The notes: a model not told the origin generated them from the sequence alone. Shown: positions 9,181 to 19,365, numbered from the stretch's first letter. The stretch is 64,000 nucleotides of DNA from Pseudoalteromonas rubra (GCF_005887115.1 NZ_PNCJ01000017.1:310001-374000), one strand, 5' to 3'. Program-made: numbers and translations.

Positions 9181-9209
9181 ATTATAGGAGTATATTCAAT
9201 TGTTAACAA
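9181..9209 (-). promoter_or_regulatory. Promoter of arcA with flanking GTTAAC sites
   Basis: On the minus strand TTGTTA (9204-9209) and TATAAT (9181-9186) are separated by 17 bases, a good sigma70 promoter 72 bases upstream of the arcA ATG. Two GTTAAC hexamers lie at 9202-9207, overlapping the -35, and at 9174-9179, near the start of transcription. They resemble half-sites of ArcA boxes and could mediate autoregulation. Confidence 0.6.
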
Positions 9210-9215
9210 GTAAAA

Positions 9216-9743
9216 TCAGTTAGGATAAAACTTGGACACGGCAAGCAACCGAGAAAGCACTTTAAAGTTGTGCTGAGTGACTTCTTGCTTGTTTATATAC
9301 AGCCTTATCTTACTCCCTTCCTGGACCAAGGACGCAATCCCACCCCCTTCCAAAAATTCGATACTTTCGCCCACAGTTACCATACTTAGGGCCATTGTAT
9401 CGGTCCAAGCGGAGAGTATATCATCTTCCATTGTTTCATCAATGTATGTGATATCACATCGTTGTGAAAGTTCCCGCAATGACTCAGACTTTTTCACTTC
9501 GATTATTTCGATCGGCTTTAAACGTATTTTTAAGGTACGGTTACTATATAAAACAGCGCCTGGACCTTTTTTGATATCATAAAAACAAAAACGGGTCGTT
9601 TTCTTATTTTTTTGCTCAGGAAAATCAATGAACTTTGCCATTTGATATAAAAAAGCTGAGCGGATTTCCTCGGGCGATTTTGCGTAACTAAATGTAGAAA
9701 AAAACGCAAGTGAGTACAAAATAAATAGGTACATTAATCTCAC
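9216..9743 (-). CDS. YfiR-family periplasmic protein
   Basis: A 175-residue exported protein with a signal peptide (residues 1-21, likely cut after FSYA) and a YfiR domain (formerly DUF4154). Signature parts are EIRSAFLYQMAKFIDFPEQ, SMVTVGESIEFLEGGG and the C-terminal KVLSRLLAVSKF. In Pseudomonas YfiR is a periplasmic repressor of the cyclase YfiN. Here the partner is a histidine kinase: the GTG start overlaps the kinase TGA as GTGA, preceded by AAAGGAGG, an excellent ribosome-binding site lying inside the kinase's last codons. The GTG at 9743 is chosen for that reason. It probably binds or modulates the kinase sensor domain. Confidence 0.85.
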   Translation of the reverse strand: MRLMYLFILYSLAFFSTFSYAKSPEEIRSAFLYQMAKFIDFPEQKNKKTTRFCFYDIKKGPGAVLYSNRTLKIRLKPIEIIEVKKSESLRELSQRCDITYIDETMEDDILSAWTDTMALSMVTVGESIEFLEGGGIASLVQEGSKIRLYINKQEVTQHNFKVLSRLLAVSKFYPN

Positions 9744-11362
9744 TGTGTACCTCCTTTCAGAGGCAGGCTAATCACAAATTGAGTACCTGATTTATAATCT
9801 TCCTGCAGTGTAATGCTTCCCCCCAGTGCCTGAGTGACCAGGTTATATACCAGGTGCATACCCAGACCACTGCCACCTTCCCCCCGTCGTGTTGTAACAA
9901 ATGGATCAAAAATACGCTTTTTAATCGCATTAGGCACACCTACGCCATTGTCGCTGTATACAATCGTTAATTGCGGGTCTTCACGGTTCACTTTTATAGC
10001 AATTTCGTTATTTTCGTTACTCATAAAACCATGCACCAGAGAATTTGAAAACAACTGTTCAAACACCTGTTGTAATAAACCAGATTTACTTCTGATGGTG
10101 AGGTCTTCAGGGCAGTCAATATGTATCTGTGGTGCCTTGAGCGCCAGTTCTGTGCGCATAGCCCCCATGACTGCGTTGAGCAATTTAGTGATGTTGACGT
10201 CTGAATTGATCTCGATATCCTGGCTCACTGCCACTTTCTTAAAGCTGGAAATAAGATCGGCCGCTCTGTTGAGGTTACGATAAATGAGATCCAGATTTTC
10301 AATCCCTTCTTTAATGAAACGTTCCAGCTGCTTTGACGTCAATGTCTTTTGTTGGAAGGCGGTTTCAATATCGCTGAGTTTATCGCGTAGCAATGTCGAA
10401 CCTGTTACACCGAGGCCAATAGGCGTGTTAACTTCATGTGCAACGCCTGCAACCATTTGCCCAAGTGAGGCCATTTTTTCATTTTCAACAATCTGATTCT
10501 GATACTGGTGCATACGCTCCAGGGTGTTAAGCAGCTCCTGGTTTGCTTCTCTAAGCGCTATCGTACGCTGGTTTACTTTTTCTTCCAGACTCTGGTTGAG
10601 TTGCTTTATTTCCTGTTTGTCAGCCTGATGGCGTTCAAGCTGGTTTTGCGTCCTGGTAAGCATAATATTGAGGTTGTTTGCCAGAATATTAATTTCTTCT
10701 ATGTCACTTTTTTCCGCCCTGGTAGCATAGTTGTGATTTTTCGACACGTCCTGCAACAGAACAGAGAGAGACTCGATCGGACTGGCAATACGTTTTTGGA
10801 TCCCCCGGGCGACAAACATCACCAGCACCAGCACAAACAGAGTTAACGCGATATCGACCAGAATTTTCCTGTTAATGTATTCTGCCAGGTGCTCAAGGCC
10901 ACCGCGCAGGTAAACATATCCTTCTATGTTGCCTTCGTACTCTACGGGCAGGATAAGCTCAATGTAGTCTTCGGATATCTTGGGTGTTCTGAGTTCTTCT
11001 ATTTGATTGACTTTGAGCGGCACAGGCGGCGTTTTACTGGCATTGTAGCTGGTGAAAAAAACGGGCCTGTTGGTCACGTCATCAATCGCATAGATGTGAA
11101 TGTTCTTGACCAAATCAACCTTATCAAACGATTTTAGGCGCTTTTCTTCGGTTTTTCTGTCATCGAAAATCAGCGTTACCTGAGCATTAAACGCAATGAT
11201 CTCGGCGATCATCTCCAGCTTGTTGATGATCAGCTGCTTTTGCTTTTTAACGTCAAGATAGGTTGAAATTGAGATAGACAGGGACAAAGACAGCGCCGTT
11301 ACTAGCATGACGGCACTGATCAGCACTTTTCTTATACTTGTTTTCGTTGCGTATTTACCCAT
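9740..11362 (-). CDS. Sensor histidine kinase with CHASE8-like periplasmic domain
   Basis: A 540-residue inner-membrane kinase. Two membrane helices (about 12-34 and 167-185) enclose a 130-residue periplasmic domain resembling CHASE8. HAMP (186-240) and a coiled coil (240-295) lead to the phospho-acceptor His309 in AGVAHEVNTPIG. The ATPase domain shows the N-box (EQLFSNSLVHGF), YSDNGVGVP and GGSGLGMHLVYNL. There is no receiver domain and no response regulator next door, so phosphotransfer must go to a partner encoded elsewhere. It is co-translated with the YfiR-family gene. The signal sensed is unknown. Confidence 0.88.
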   Translation of the reverse strand: MGKYATKTSIRKVLISAVMLVTALSLSLSISISTYLDVKKQKQLIINKLEMIAEIIAFNAQVTLIFDDRKTEEKRLKSFDKVDLVKNIHIYAIDDVTNRPVFFTSYNASKTPPVPLKVNQIEELRTPKISEDYIELILPVEYEGNIEGYVYLRGGLEHLAEYINRKILVDIALTLFVLVLVMFVARGIQKRIASPIESLSVLLQDVSKNHNYATRAEKSDIEEINILANNLNIMLTRTQNQLERHQADKQEIKQLNQSLEEKVNQRTIALREANQELLNTLERMHQYQNQIVENEKMASLGQMVAGVAHEVNTPIGLGVTGSTLLRDKLSDIETAFQQKTLTSKQLERFIKEGIENLDLIYRNLNRAADLISSFKKVAVSQDIEINSDVNITKLLNAVMGAMRTELALKAPQIHIDCPEDLTIRSKSGLLQQVFEQLFSNSLVHGFMSNENNEIAIKVNREDPQLTIVYSDNGVGVPNAIKKRIFDPFVTTRRGEGGSGLGMHLVYNLVTQALGGSITLQEDYKSGTQFVISLPLKGGTQ

Positions 11363-11515
11363 TGGGAGACCACAAATCCCGCTTGCATGCTATTCACTCA
11401 CTTTAGTTTAGCAGTATAGAACACAAAAAAGCTCACATTTTACGAAACGATTCAGCACTTTGCTCTTTTACAGGGGATGTCAGTAAGGCCAGGAGGAAGA
11501 CAAGATGGGATTGGG

Positions 11516-11543
11516 GCCAGTTCAATCATCGCTTTGAACTGGC
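11516..11543. repeat. Perfect 10-bp inverted repeat, 8-base loop, after rsmC
   Basis: GCCAGTTCAA and TTGAACTGGC flank TCATCGCT, starting 6 bases beyond the rsmC stop. There is no T-tract in the rsmC direction. The rest of 11363-11549 shows no gene. Confidence 0.7.
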
Positions 11544-11549
11544 TTTACA

Positions 11550-12587
11550 TCAGCTCAGGGTCGTACGATAAACTGCAAATTTGGTGTTTTTTATCTGTGT
11601 ATCGCAATGCCCGAAACGTGCCTCTAAAAGTGGTGGGTACTTCAAGAAGCTATTAGCAACAATATGCAGCTGAGCACCTTTGCTCATATGTTTGGTAGCA
11701 CCGTTGATAAACCCTTGCGCAATATCATAATCGGTTTTAATACCGGTGTGAAAAGGCGGATTGCTGATAATGGCATCGAAGCGACCTGTTAATTGCTTGA
11801 GACCATCGCTTAGCACCAGTTCAGCCTGATGACCATTTAAGCGCAAAGTTTGTTCACAGGCATATAAAGCTAATGCATTGACATCCAGGCAGCTGAAGCG
11901 AATCTTTGGAGACTGATTAAGGACAAAGGTTGCGATGATCCCTGCACCACAGCCAAAATCGAGCATATTACCGTGGGCGGGCAATTTAAGGTTTTCCAGT
12001 AGTAGTTTCGTCCCGATATCCAGCTTGCCGTGATTAAACACACCAGGGACACTGACAGCTTCAAACTCTTGCCCGGCAACTTTAATGGTGAAGGTTTGCT
12101 GATAGCTGGCAATGTCAAAGTTTGCCTCAGGTTGCAGTTGGGCAAATTCGTACAAAATACAATGCTTGGCACTATCGAGCTTGTAATGTGCTTCGCATTT
12201 ATCTTGCAGCTGCTTTTCTGCCGACTTAACACCGCCTTTATTTTCTCCAACCACCAGTAAACGGGTCTTTTCAGAGCACAGTGCACGAATATTGTCGAAC
12301 ATCATTTGTGCTTCAGGCTTGGACTTTGGATAGTAATAAATGATTAGGTCTAAATCATCGAGCGCAGGCAAGCTGTGTGACACATGGCTGTCAATATCTG
12401 CGATCGAATCAGCAGCCAGGTGATCGGCAAAGTCATAACTAAATGCACTGATGATCGCCTGTGGATTTAATTGCTTCAGCTCAGACAGGAAGCTATCACG
12501 CTGATGGTTGATCACCAAAATATGCTGGCCTGTCAGCTCTTCTTCGTTGCGCAGCAGCAATAAGCTAGGGTTAGTTAATTTTTGCAT
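11550..12587 (-). CDS. rsmC: 16S rRNA (guanine-1207 N2)-methyltransferase RsmC
   Basis: RsmC methylates N2 of G1207 in 16S rRNA using SAM. It has the two-domain build of this family: an inactive N-terminal methyltransferase-like half (1-165) and an active C-terminal half. SAM motif I is MLDFGCGAGIIATF, followed by LDVNALALYA and the catalytic NPPFHTG. At 345 residues the length is standard. It follows trmB on the same strand after 48 bases containing a GC-rich hairpin at 12605-12621. Confidence 0.93.
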   Translation of the reverse strand: MQKLTNPSLLLLRNEEELTGQHILVINHQRDSFLSELKQLNPQAIISAFSYDFADHLAADSIADIDSHVSHSLPALDDLDLIIYYYPKSKPEAQMMFDNIRALCSEKTRLLVVGENKGGVKSAEKQLQDKCEAHYKLDSAKHCILYEFAQLQPEANFDIASYQQTFTIKVAGQEFEAVSVPGVFNHGKLDIGTKLLLENLKLPAHGNMLDFGCGAGIIATFVLNQSPKIRFSCLDVNALALYACEQTLRLNGHQAELVLSDGLKQLTGRFDAIISNPPFHTGIKTDYDIAQGFINGATKHMSKGAQLHIVANSFLKYPPLLEARFGHCDTQIKNTKFAVYRTTLS

Positions 12588-12604
12588 CAGAGGTCCACAA
12601 TAGA

Positions 12605-12621
12605 CGGGGCAGGGCGCCCCG
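12605..12621. repeat. Short GC-rich hairpin between trmB and rsmC
   Basis: CGGGGC and GCCCCG flank a 5-base loop. It could attenuate or partly terminate transcription from trmB into rsmC. No T-tract is present. Confidence 0.4.
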
Positions 12622-12635
12622 GTAGCAATGACAGG

Positions 12636-13370
12636 TTAGGCTGTACGTTCAAACATCAGATCCCATACACCATGACCCAGGCGGTGACCGCGCTGCTCAA
12701 ATTTAGTCAGGGGGCGGAAATCCGGGCGAGGTACGTAGTCGTTGCTGTCTGATTGGTTGGCAAAACCTGGCGCTGACTGCATTACTTCCAGCATATGCTC
12801 TGCGTAGTTTTCCCAGTCTGTTGCCATATGGAAAACACCCCCGATACGCAACTTAGTGCGGAGCTTCTCGACAAATTCGGCCTGAACGATACGGCGTTTA
12901 TGGTGGCGTTTTTTGTGCCATGGATCCGGGAAAAACAGCTGAAGTTTTGCCAGGCTACCGTCTGGGATACAATCTGCCAGCACTTCAACCGCATCATGTT
13001 CAAATACGCGCAGGTTAGTGACGCCCTGTTCGTCGGCTTCCATTAAACAGGCACCAACACCCGGACGGTGTACTTCAATACCAATAAAATTCTGGTCTGG
13101 CGCGTTTTTTGCCATTTCAACCAGAGATTTACCCATGCCAAAGCCAATTTCAACCACAACATCGTTGTCGTTGCCGAACACCTCAGTAAAGTCCAGGCGA
13201 CCCTGAGCATGCTCCAGGCCCATCGTTGCCCAGCATTTTTCAATGGCGGCAGCTTGTCCTTTGGTCAGGCGGCCTTCACGTTTTACAAAGCTACGTACTT
13301 TGCGAATGTACTTGCCTTCCTGCTCGGCTTGTTCCAGAGCGGTTTTACTCGATTCGTTCATGGTCTTCAT
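12636..13370 (-). CDS. trmB: tRNA (guanine-46-N7)-methyltransferase TrmB
   Basis: TrmB makes m7G46 in the variable loop of tRNAs. Visible motifs are [13 protein letters not shown] (SAM binding), [15 protein letters not shown] and [18 protein letters not shown]. The open frame continues upstream to 13529, over the divergent mutY start, but those extra 53 codons do not resemble the family. The ATG at 13370 gives 244 residues, matching the usual length; the ATG at 13361 is an equally possible start. It is divergent from mutY. A second TrmB-like protein lies at 47722. Confidence 0.95.
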   Translation of the reverse strand: MKTMNESSKTALEQAEQEGKYIRKVRSFVKREGRLTKGQAAAIEKCWATMGLEHAQGRLDFTEVFGNDNDVVVEIGFGMGKSLVEMAKNAPDQNFIGIEVHRPGVGACLMEADEQGVTNLRVFEHDAVEVLADCIPDGSLAKLQLFFPDPWHKKRHHKRRIVQAEFVEKLRTKLRIGGVFHMATDWENYAEHMLEVMQSAPGFANQSDSNDYVPRPDFRPLTKFEQRGHRLGHGVWDLMFERTA

Positions 13371-13491
13371 CTTCGGTGTAAAAAATGGGCGCACATTATC
13401 GCTATTCGCAGCGCCAAGTACAAGAGCTTGACCTTTGAAAAAAGCTTCATACACTGGCGCGTGTATTAGCAAGTAAAAGCAGAGTCTCGCA

Positions 13492-14550
13492 ATGACAGTA
13501 AATAATGAGCAAGCCCAGTGGTTTGCCAAGCAAGTTGTCGACTGGTACCAGTTACACGGGCGTAAAACGCTGCCCTGGCAACTTGAGAAGACCCCATATA
13601 AAGTTTGGGTGTCAGAAGTAATGTTACAACAAACTCAGGTTGTGACTGTTATCCCGTATTTTGAACGCTTTATGGCGCGTTTTCCGACCATAATCGACCT
13701 GGCCAATGCACCAGAAGACGAAGTATTGCACCACTGGACTGGCCTTGGTTATTACGCCCGAGCAAGAAACCTGCACAAGACCGCAAAAATTGTCCGTGAT
13801 GAGTATCAGGGGAGATTCCCCGAAACGCTGGAACAGGTGATGGCGCTACCAGGTATCGGTCGCTCTACTGCGGGGGCGGTGCTTTCTCTTTCTCTGGGGC
13901 AGCCACACCCGATTCTGGATGGTAATGTAAAACGTGTACTGGCCCGTTTTTTTATGGTTGAAGGCTGGTATGGCGTTAAGAAGGTTGAAAATCACCTGTG
14001 GGCATTAACCGATGCGCTGACACCAAAAGACAGGGTGACTGAATACAATCAGGCAATGATGGATCTGGGGGCCAGTTTATGTAGTCGCAGCAATTTTGAT
14101 TGTGAGGCTTGTCCACTGGTCAGTCGTTGTCAGGCGTATCAGCTGGGCAGGGTGAAGGAATTTCCTAACTCTAAGCCTAAAAAAGTGAAGCCCAGGAAAG
14201 CAGCATATCATCTGATAATGCGTGCAGAGGATAAAGTATTAATGGAAAAACGGCCAAGCAGTGGCATCTGGGGAGGACTATTTGGTTTCTTTGAGTTCAC
14301 TGAGCTTGCAGAACTTGAAGCATTTTTGGTACAACAGGGCATAGCAGGAAGTCGTCAAACACTGGCGTCTTTTGTTCATATATTCACGCACTTTGAGCTG
14401 ACCATTACTCCTGTGGTTATCGATTTAAATCAAATCCCGGATTGTGTGCACGACAACCCATTATTGTGGTATGAGTTAGCACAACCTGCCGAAGTGGGCC
14501 TGGCTGCACCGACTAAAAAGTTGGTTAAAGTATTAAAGGCAATGGGGTAA
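13492..14550 (+). CDS. mutY: A/G-specific adenine glycosylase MutY
   Basis: MutY removes adenine mispaired with 8-oxoguanine or G. The HhH-GPD domain has catalytic Glu42 in SEVMLQQT, the hairpin [12 protein letters not shown], and Asp143 in ILDGNVKR. The 4Fe-4S loop has Cys197, 204, 207 and 213. A C-terminal NUDIX-like domain (about 230-350) that reads 8-oxoG is complete, with [16 protein letters not shown] typical. At 352 residues it is normal. It forms an operon with yggX 34 bases downstream, as in E. coli; both protect against oxidative damage. Confidence 0.97.
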   Translation: MTVNNEQAQWFAKQVVDWYQLHGRKTLPWQLEKTPYKVWVSEVMLQQTQVVTVIPYFERFMARFPTIIDLANAPEDEVLHHWTGLGYYARARNLHKTAKIVRDEYQGRFPETLEQVMALPGIGRSTAGAVLSLSLGQPHPILDGNVKRVLARFFMVEGWYGVKKVENHLWALTDALTPKDRVTEYNQAMMDLGASLCSRSNFDCEACPLVSRCQAYQLGRVKEFPNSKPKKVKPRKAAYHLIMRAEDKVLMEKRPSSGIWGGLFGFFEFTELAELEAFLVQQGIAGSRQTLASFVHIFTHFELTITPVVIDLNQIPDCVHDNPLLWYELAQPAEVGLAAPTKKLVKVLKAMG

Positions 14551-14584
14551 ACTTAACCTAAACGAATGCATAAAGGGTAAAGAG

Positions 14585-14857
14585 ATGGCACGTACCGTAT
14601 TTTGTCAAAAGTTACAAAAAGAAGCACCGGGACTGGATTTTCAATTATATCCGGGTGAAGTTGGCGAACGTATCTTCAACAACATCAGTAAAGAAGCGTG
14701 GCAACAATGGCAGCATAAACAAACTATGCTGATCAATGAGAAACATCTGAACATGATGGATCCTGAGCACCGCCAGCAACTTGAAGATCAGATGGTGGGT
14801 TTTTTGTTTGAAGGTAAAGACGTTGAGATTGAAGGTTATCGCCCAAAAGAAGGGTAA
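14585..14857 (+). CDS. yggX: Probable Fe(2+)-trafficking protein YggX
   Basis: A small (90-residue) cytoplasmic protein of the YggX family. Characterised members protect iron-sulphur clusters from superoxide and may traffic iron. The whole sequence fits the family: [10 protein letters not shown] with Cys7, [16 protein letters not shown] and the [11 protein letters not shown] segment. The position behind mutY is conserved among enteric and related bacteria. It is followed by a strong terminator shared with convergent ispB. Confidence 0.96.
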   Translation: MARTVFCQKLQKEAPGLDFQLYPGEVGERIFNNISKEAWQQWQHKQTMLINEKHLNMMDPEHRQQLEDQMVGFLFEGKDVEIEGYRPKEG

Positions 14858-14868
14858 TCACCTCAACT

Positions 14869-14896
14869 AAAAAAGGCTGCTCAGGCAGCCTTTTTT
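14869..14896. terminator. Bidirectional terminator yggX / ispB
   Basis: AAAAAAGGCTGC and GCAGCCTTTTTT pair around TCAG, with A/T runs that serve both directions. Confidence 0.92.
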
Positions 14897-14913
14897 AACG
14901 TCTTTTTTGCAGC

Positions 14914-15885
14914 TTAATAACTGCGCTCTACTGCGAGCTTCGCTAATGAAATCAGTGCGGTTTTGTGTTCAGATTCCGCTAGTACACTAAGTTGCTCAAT
15001 CGCTTTTTGCGACTCAGTACGGGCGCGCTCCATGGTGTGTTCCAGCGCGTTAGTTTGCTCAAGTGTAGCCAGGATTTCGTTTAGGTTATCAAGGCCATTA
15101 CCGTTTGCTATGGCATCACGGATCTGTGCAACCTGCTGGTCAGTGCCGTGACGCATCGCATAAATTAACGGCAATGTCGGTTTGCCTTCGGCTAAGTCAT
15201 CACCAATGTTTTTTCCAAGTTGCTCAGCATTGGCGCTGTAGTCCAGCACATCATCAACTAACTGAAAGGCTGTACCCAAGTGCATACCATAGAGTTTCAG
15301 GGCGTCTTTGGTTGCCTCTGACTGGTCCAAAATAACCGCGGGTAGCATAGTGGCTGCTTCGAACAGTTTAGCCGTTTTACTATATATCACTTGCATATAG
15401 CTTTGTTCTGTCGTATCCGGGTCGTTACAGTTCATTAGCTGTAAAACCTCGCCTTCAGCGATAACATTGGTCGCATCAGCCAGGATTTGCATGACTTCCA
15501 TATTCTCCAGCCCAACCATCAGCTGAAAGGAGCGGGTGTATATAAAGTCACCAACTAGCACGCTTGCCGCGTTACCAAATTCGGCATTGGCTGTGGGTTC
15601 GCCCCGGCGCAGAGCGGATTCATCAACCACGTCGTCATGTAGCAAAGTGGCTGTGTGGATAAACTCGATAATGGTCGCCAGTGTAACGTGTTTATCGCCC
15701 TGATAGCCTAATGCTTTAGCAACCAAAAGTGCCAGCATAGGGCGGATGCGTTTTCCACCACTATTGACTATATATAAGCCAAGTTGATTAACCAGTGCGA
15801 CGTCAGATTGCATTTGGTCGCCTATAAGTTGATTAACGGCAAGCATGTCTTGCTCAATCAATCTCTGGATCGCTTTGATATCCAT
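14914..15885 (-). CDS. ispB: Octaprenyl diphosphate synthase
   Basis: A trans-polyprenyl synthase of 323 residues that builds the side chain of ubiquinone and menaquinone. The first Asp-rich motif is LLHDDVVD and the second is QLVDDVLDY; GGKRIRPML near the N-terminus binds isopentenyl diphosphate. The chain length made (C40 in E. coli) cannot be read with certainty from sequence. It is divergent from rplU, as in E. coli. Confidence 0.95.
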   Translation of the reverse strand: MDIKAIQRLIEQDMLAVNQLIGDQMQSDVALVNQLGLYIVNSGGKRIRPMLALLVAKALGYQGDKHVTLATIIEFIHTATLLHDDVVDESALRRGEPTANAEFGNAASVLVGDFIYTRSFQLMVGLENMEVMQILADATNVIAEGEVLQLMNCNDPDTTEQSYMQVIYSKTAKLFEAATMLPAVILDQSEATKDALKLYGMHLGTAFQLVDDVLDYSANAEQLGKNIGDDLAEGKPTLPLIYAMRHGTDQQVAQIRDAIANGNGLDNLNEILATLEQTNALEHTMERARTESQKAIEQLSVLAESEHKTALISLAKLAVERSY

Positions 15886-16151
15886 AACGCTCCGAGCTAA
15901 AGCCTCATTCAGGGATGTTCGAGTCGCAAGTGTACATTAAAAATTCCCATGACTCGATAACTTGCCTTGATAGAGGTTAAAAAATCGATGCTTTTGTTTG
16001 TTTTTTGTTCTTTATGGTCGTTTCATATCAGAATTCGTGGGTGAGAAAGTAAAAAGAGCTTGGCTTATCACACCTTTTCGTTAGAATAAATGAAAATATT
16101 ATTACGCCCTCAAGTTAGCTATTTTTTATTCATTTATTTGCGATCTAGGGC

Positions 16152-16186
16152 TTGCGCGAAGTAGCACATTAGCGTAAACTTCGCGC
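16152..16186 (+). promoter_or_regulatory. Candidate rplU promoter inside a 9-bp palindrome
   Basis: TTGCGC (16152-16157) and TAAACT (16175-16180) are 17 bases apart. The -10 is followed by TCGCGCCC, a GC-rich discriminator typical of stringently controlled ribosomal promoters. GCGCGAAGT (16154-16162) and ACTTCGCGC (16178-16186) form a perfect inverted repeat spanning the promoter. The rest of the 356-base ispB-rplU gap (15886-16241) is AT-rich and shows no gene. Confidence 0.5.
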
Positions 16187-16241
16187 CCTATTGAAGAATA
16201 TTAAGTTGCGTCGATTTGAGGGCGCACAGACGGAGTTAATT

Positions 16242-16553
16242 ATGTACGCGGTTTTCCAAAGTGGTGGTAAACAGCACCGTGTGACTGAAGGTCAAACAAT
16301 TCGTCTAGAGAAACTAGACGTTGAGACTGGTGCATCAATTGAATTTGATTCAGTACTTCTTGTAGCTGATGGTGAAAAAATCGAGATCGGTGCGCCGTTC
16401 GTAAACGGTGGTAAGATTACAGCTGAGGTTGTTTCTCACGGTCGTGGCGAGAAAATTAAGATCGTTAAATTTAGACGTCGTAAGCATTCTCGTAAGCAGA
16501 TGGGCCACCGTCAGTGGTTCACTGAAGTTAAAATCACTGGCATTAGCGCTTAA
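16242..16553 (+). CDS. rplU: 50S ribosomal protein L21
   Basis: Ribosomal protein bL21 binds 23S rRNA. The start [14 protein letters not shown] is the standard N-terminus, and a GGAG ribosome-binding site lies 7 bases upstream of ATG at 16242; the frame opens further back to a TTG at 16191, which is rejected. At 103 residues it is the normal length. The basic block [16 protein letters not shown] is characteristic. It forms an operon with rpmA 17 bases downstream. Confidence 0.98.
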   Translation: MYAVFQSGGKQHRVTEGQTIRLEKLDVETGASIEFDSVLLVADGEKIEIGAPFVNGGKITAEVVSHGRGEKIKIVKFRRRKHSRKQMGHRQWFTEVKITGISA

Positions 16554-16570
16554 TTTAGAGGTACAGAAAG

Positions 16571-16828
16571 ATGGCACATAAGAAGGCAGCTGGTAGTACT
16601 CGTAACGGTCGCGATTCAGAAAGTAAACGCTTAGGTGTTAAGCGTTTCGGTGGTGAATCTGTACTAGCGGGTAACATCATTGTTCGTCAACGTGGTACTA
16701 AGTTCCACGCAGGTACTAACGCAGGTATCGGTAAAGACCACACAATCTTCGCAAAAGCAGACGGTAAAGTTGTTTTTGAGCAGAAAGGTCCTTTGAACCG
16801 TAAATACGTTAGCATCATTGCTGAGTAA
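16571..16828 (+). CDS. rpmA: 50S ribosomal protein L27
   Basis: Ribosomal protein bL27 (85 residues), whose N-terminal tail reaches the peptidyl transferase centre. The start [19 protein letters not shown] and the block [15 protein letters not shown] [15 protein letters not shown] are diagnostic. A GAGG ribosome-binding site precedes the ATG. A strong terminator follows, so obgE downstream has its own promoter. Confidence 0.98.
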   Translation: MAHKKAAGSTRNGRDSESKRLGVKRFGGESVLAGNIIVRQRGTKFHAGTNAGIGKDHTIFAKADGKVVFEQKGPLNRKYVSIIAE

Positions 16829-16845
16829 TCGGTAAAAGAATATTG

Positions 16846-16873
16846 AAAAACCCCGCTTAGGCGGGGTTTTTTG
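16846..16873 (+). terminator. Intrinsic terminator of rplU-rpmA
   Basis: AAAACCCCGC pairs with GCGGGGTTTT around TTAG, followed by a run of T. Confidence 0.93.
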
Positions 16874-16979
16874 TTTTTATAGAGCAGCACTCTAATTTGT
16901 TCTAACCTTATTCCTGTCAGATTTGAGCCACATACCGGTAGTTAGGCATTTGCCCATGCTGATCAAGCCGCTATGAACT

Positions 16980-16992
16980 TGCTATAATAGCA
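16980..16992 (+). promoter_or_regulatory. Candidate -10 of obgE within a palindrome
   Basis: TATAAT (16983-16988) lies 33 bases upstream of obgE, inside TGCTAT-A-ATAGCA. A weak -35, TGATCA, sits 17 bases upstream. The palindrome could allow a repressor to occlude the promoter. Confidence 0.45.
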
Positions 16993-17000
16993 GGTGCTGA

Positions 17001-18170
<1,170 letters not shown>

Positions 18171-18208
18171 TTCAATCCGTGTTAAAGCTTTATTAGTCGG
18201 ATTGGCAT

Positions 18209-18234
18209 AAAAAGGGCCTCAGGCCCTTTTTTAG
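18209..18234 (+). terminator. Intrinsic terminator of obgE
   Basis: AAAAAGGGCCT pairs with AGGCCCTTTTTT with a minimal loop, 39 bases after the obgE stop. Confidence 0.9.
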
Positions 18235-18260
18235 TATAAAAGTATGAGTGGAGTGTAATT

Positions 18261-18752
18261 GTGATAATATCAATGATTGCCGCAATGGCAAACGGACGTA
18301 TCATTGGCGATGACAACGCCATGCCCTGGCATTTACCGGCTGACTTGAAACATTTTAAAGCGGTCACTCTGAATAAACCTGTGATAATGGGGCGCAAAAC
18401 GTTTGAATCTATTGGTCGCCCTCTCCCCGGCAGGCGAAATATAGTGATCAGCCGCAACTTAAATTACAGTGCTGAAGGGATTGAAGTGGTTTCATCACCA
18501 CAAGACGCGTTGGCTTTAGTTGACGGATGTGAAGAAGTAATGATCATTGGAGGTGGAAATATTTATGAACAGTTTCTACCCTTAAGTAACCGGCTCTATT
18601 TAACTTATATAGACTTGGAAGTCTCAGGAGACACGCGCTTTCCGGACCATACGCAAGTAGGCGATTGGCACGAGGTGGCATGCCAAGCTTTTGAGGCAGA
18701 TGAGAAAAATTTGTATAGTTATAAGTTCGTAACTCTAAATAAAGGAATATAA
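18261..18752 (+). CDS. folA: Dihydrofolate reductase
   Basis: FolA reduces dihydrofolate to tetrahydrofolate with NADPH. The family signature NAMPWHLPADLKHFK, the active-site acid in DLKHFK, GRKTFESIGRPLPGR (NADPH binding) and MIIGGGNIYEQFL are all present. The start is GTG at 18261, with GGAG 8 bases upstream; the product aligns from VIISMIAAMANGRIIG. At 163 residues the length is normal (E. coli has 159). Confidence 0.97.
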   Translation: MIISMIAAMANGRIIGDDNAMPWHLPADLKHFKAVTLNKPVIMGRKTFESIGRPLPGRRNIVISRNLNYSAEGIEVVSSPQDALALVDGCEEVMIIGGGNIYEQFLPLSNRLYLTYIDLEVSGDTRFPDHTQVGDWHEVACQAFEADEKNLYSYKFVTLNKGI

Positions 18753-18829
18753 CTTTGTTGCTAACAATTGTATTGGTTGATACAATATTGAGCGTTTGTT
18801 CTTACGAAAAAAGTACTAGGTGATTGGTG

Positions 18830-19204
18830 ATGAAAGTAATTCCTTTAGTTATTGGTGTGAGTCTTGGCGTTTCGGCATTAACAATGAGTTTTGCGAGCAA
18901 AGCAAACGACCAGCTGGCAGTTTCTCTGTGCGAGTATATTGCAGCTGACGATAAAAGACGTATCCGCAGTACGCTTAAGAGCTCGCGGGTTAAAATCCGT
19001 AACGTATACGATTCAATTCAGTGTAATGGTAACAATATGCTGCGCCACGCTATCGCTAATAATGCCGTAGATGCAGGTGAATTTATCGTCAAGAGCCTGC
19101 CTAAGAGTGCTTTAGAAGATGGTGCTGATATCGCTTGGGCAGAAAGCAATGGCCATGGTGGTTCAGCTTTGATTGCCGCTATCAAAAAGCGCGCTGGTCT
19201 TTAA
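18830..19204 (+). CDS. DUF3718 exported protein
   Basis: A 124-residue protein with an N-terminal signal peptide (about 1-23, cut near FASKAND) and a DUF3718 domain, known mainly from marine gammaproteobacteria and of unknown function. Two cysteines, in SLCEYIAADD and SIQCNGNNMLRHA, may form a periplasmic disulphide. The frame starts two codons earlier at a TTG, but the ATG at 18830 has AGGTGA upstream and is preferred. It has its own terminator. Confidence 0.8.
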   Translation: MKVIPLVIGVSLGVSALTMSFASKANDQLAVSLCEYIAADDKRRIRSTLKSSRVKIRNVYDSIQCNGNNMLRHAIANNAVDAGEFIVKSLPKSALEDGADIAWAESNGHGGSALIAAIKKRAGL

Positions 19205-19245
19205 GCAACCTATAAAGACCTTAGCGTCTAACAGAGTATTACCAG

Positions 19246-19280
19246 AAATGCCCGGCACGTAATGTGAGCGGGCATTTTTT
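19246..19280 (+). terminator. Intrinsic terminator after the DUF3718 gene
   Basis: AAATGCCCG and CGGGCATTT pair around a 14-base loop and are followed by TTT. Confidence 0.85.
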
Positions 19281-19365
19281 ATTTATTTCACTGAATTAAA
19301 GGCATATTACTAAACTTGCACTACCAGTATATTCGATTAAAATACTCTGTCACACGAACTTTTAT

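Noticed and set aside
13371..13529. N-terminal extension of TrmB
   Set aside because: The extra codons overlap the mutY start and do not resemble any TrmB; treated as a shadow.
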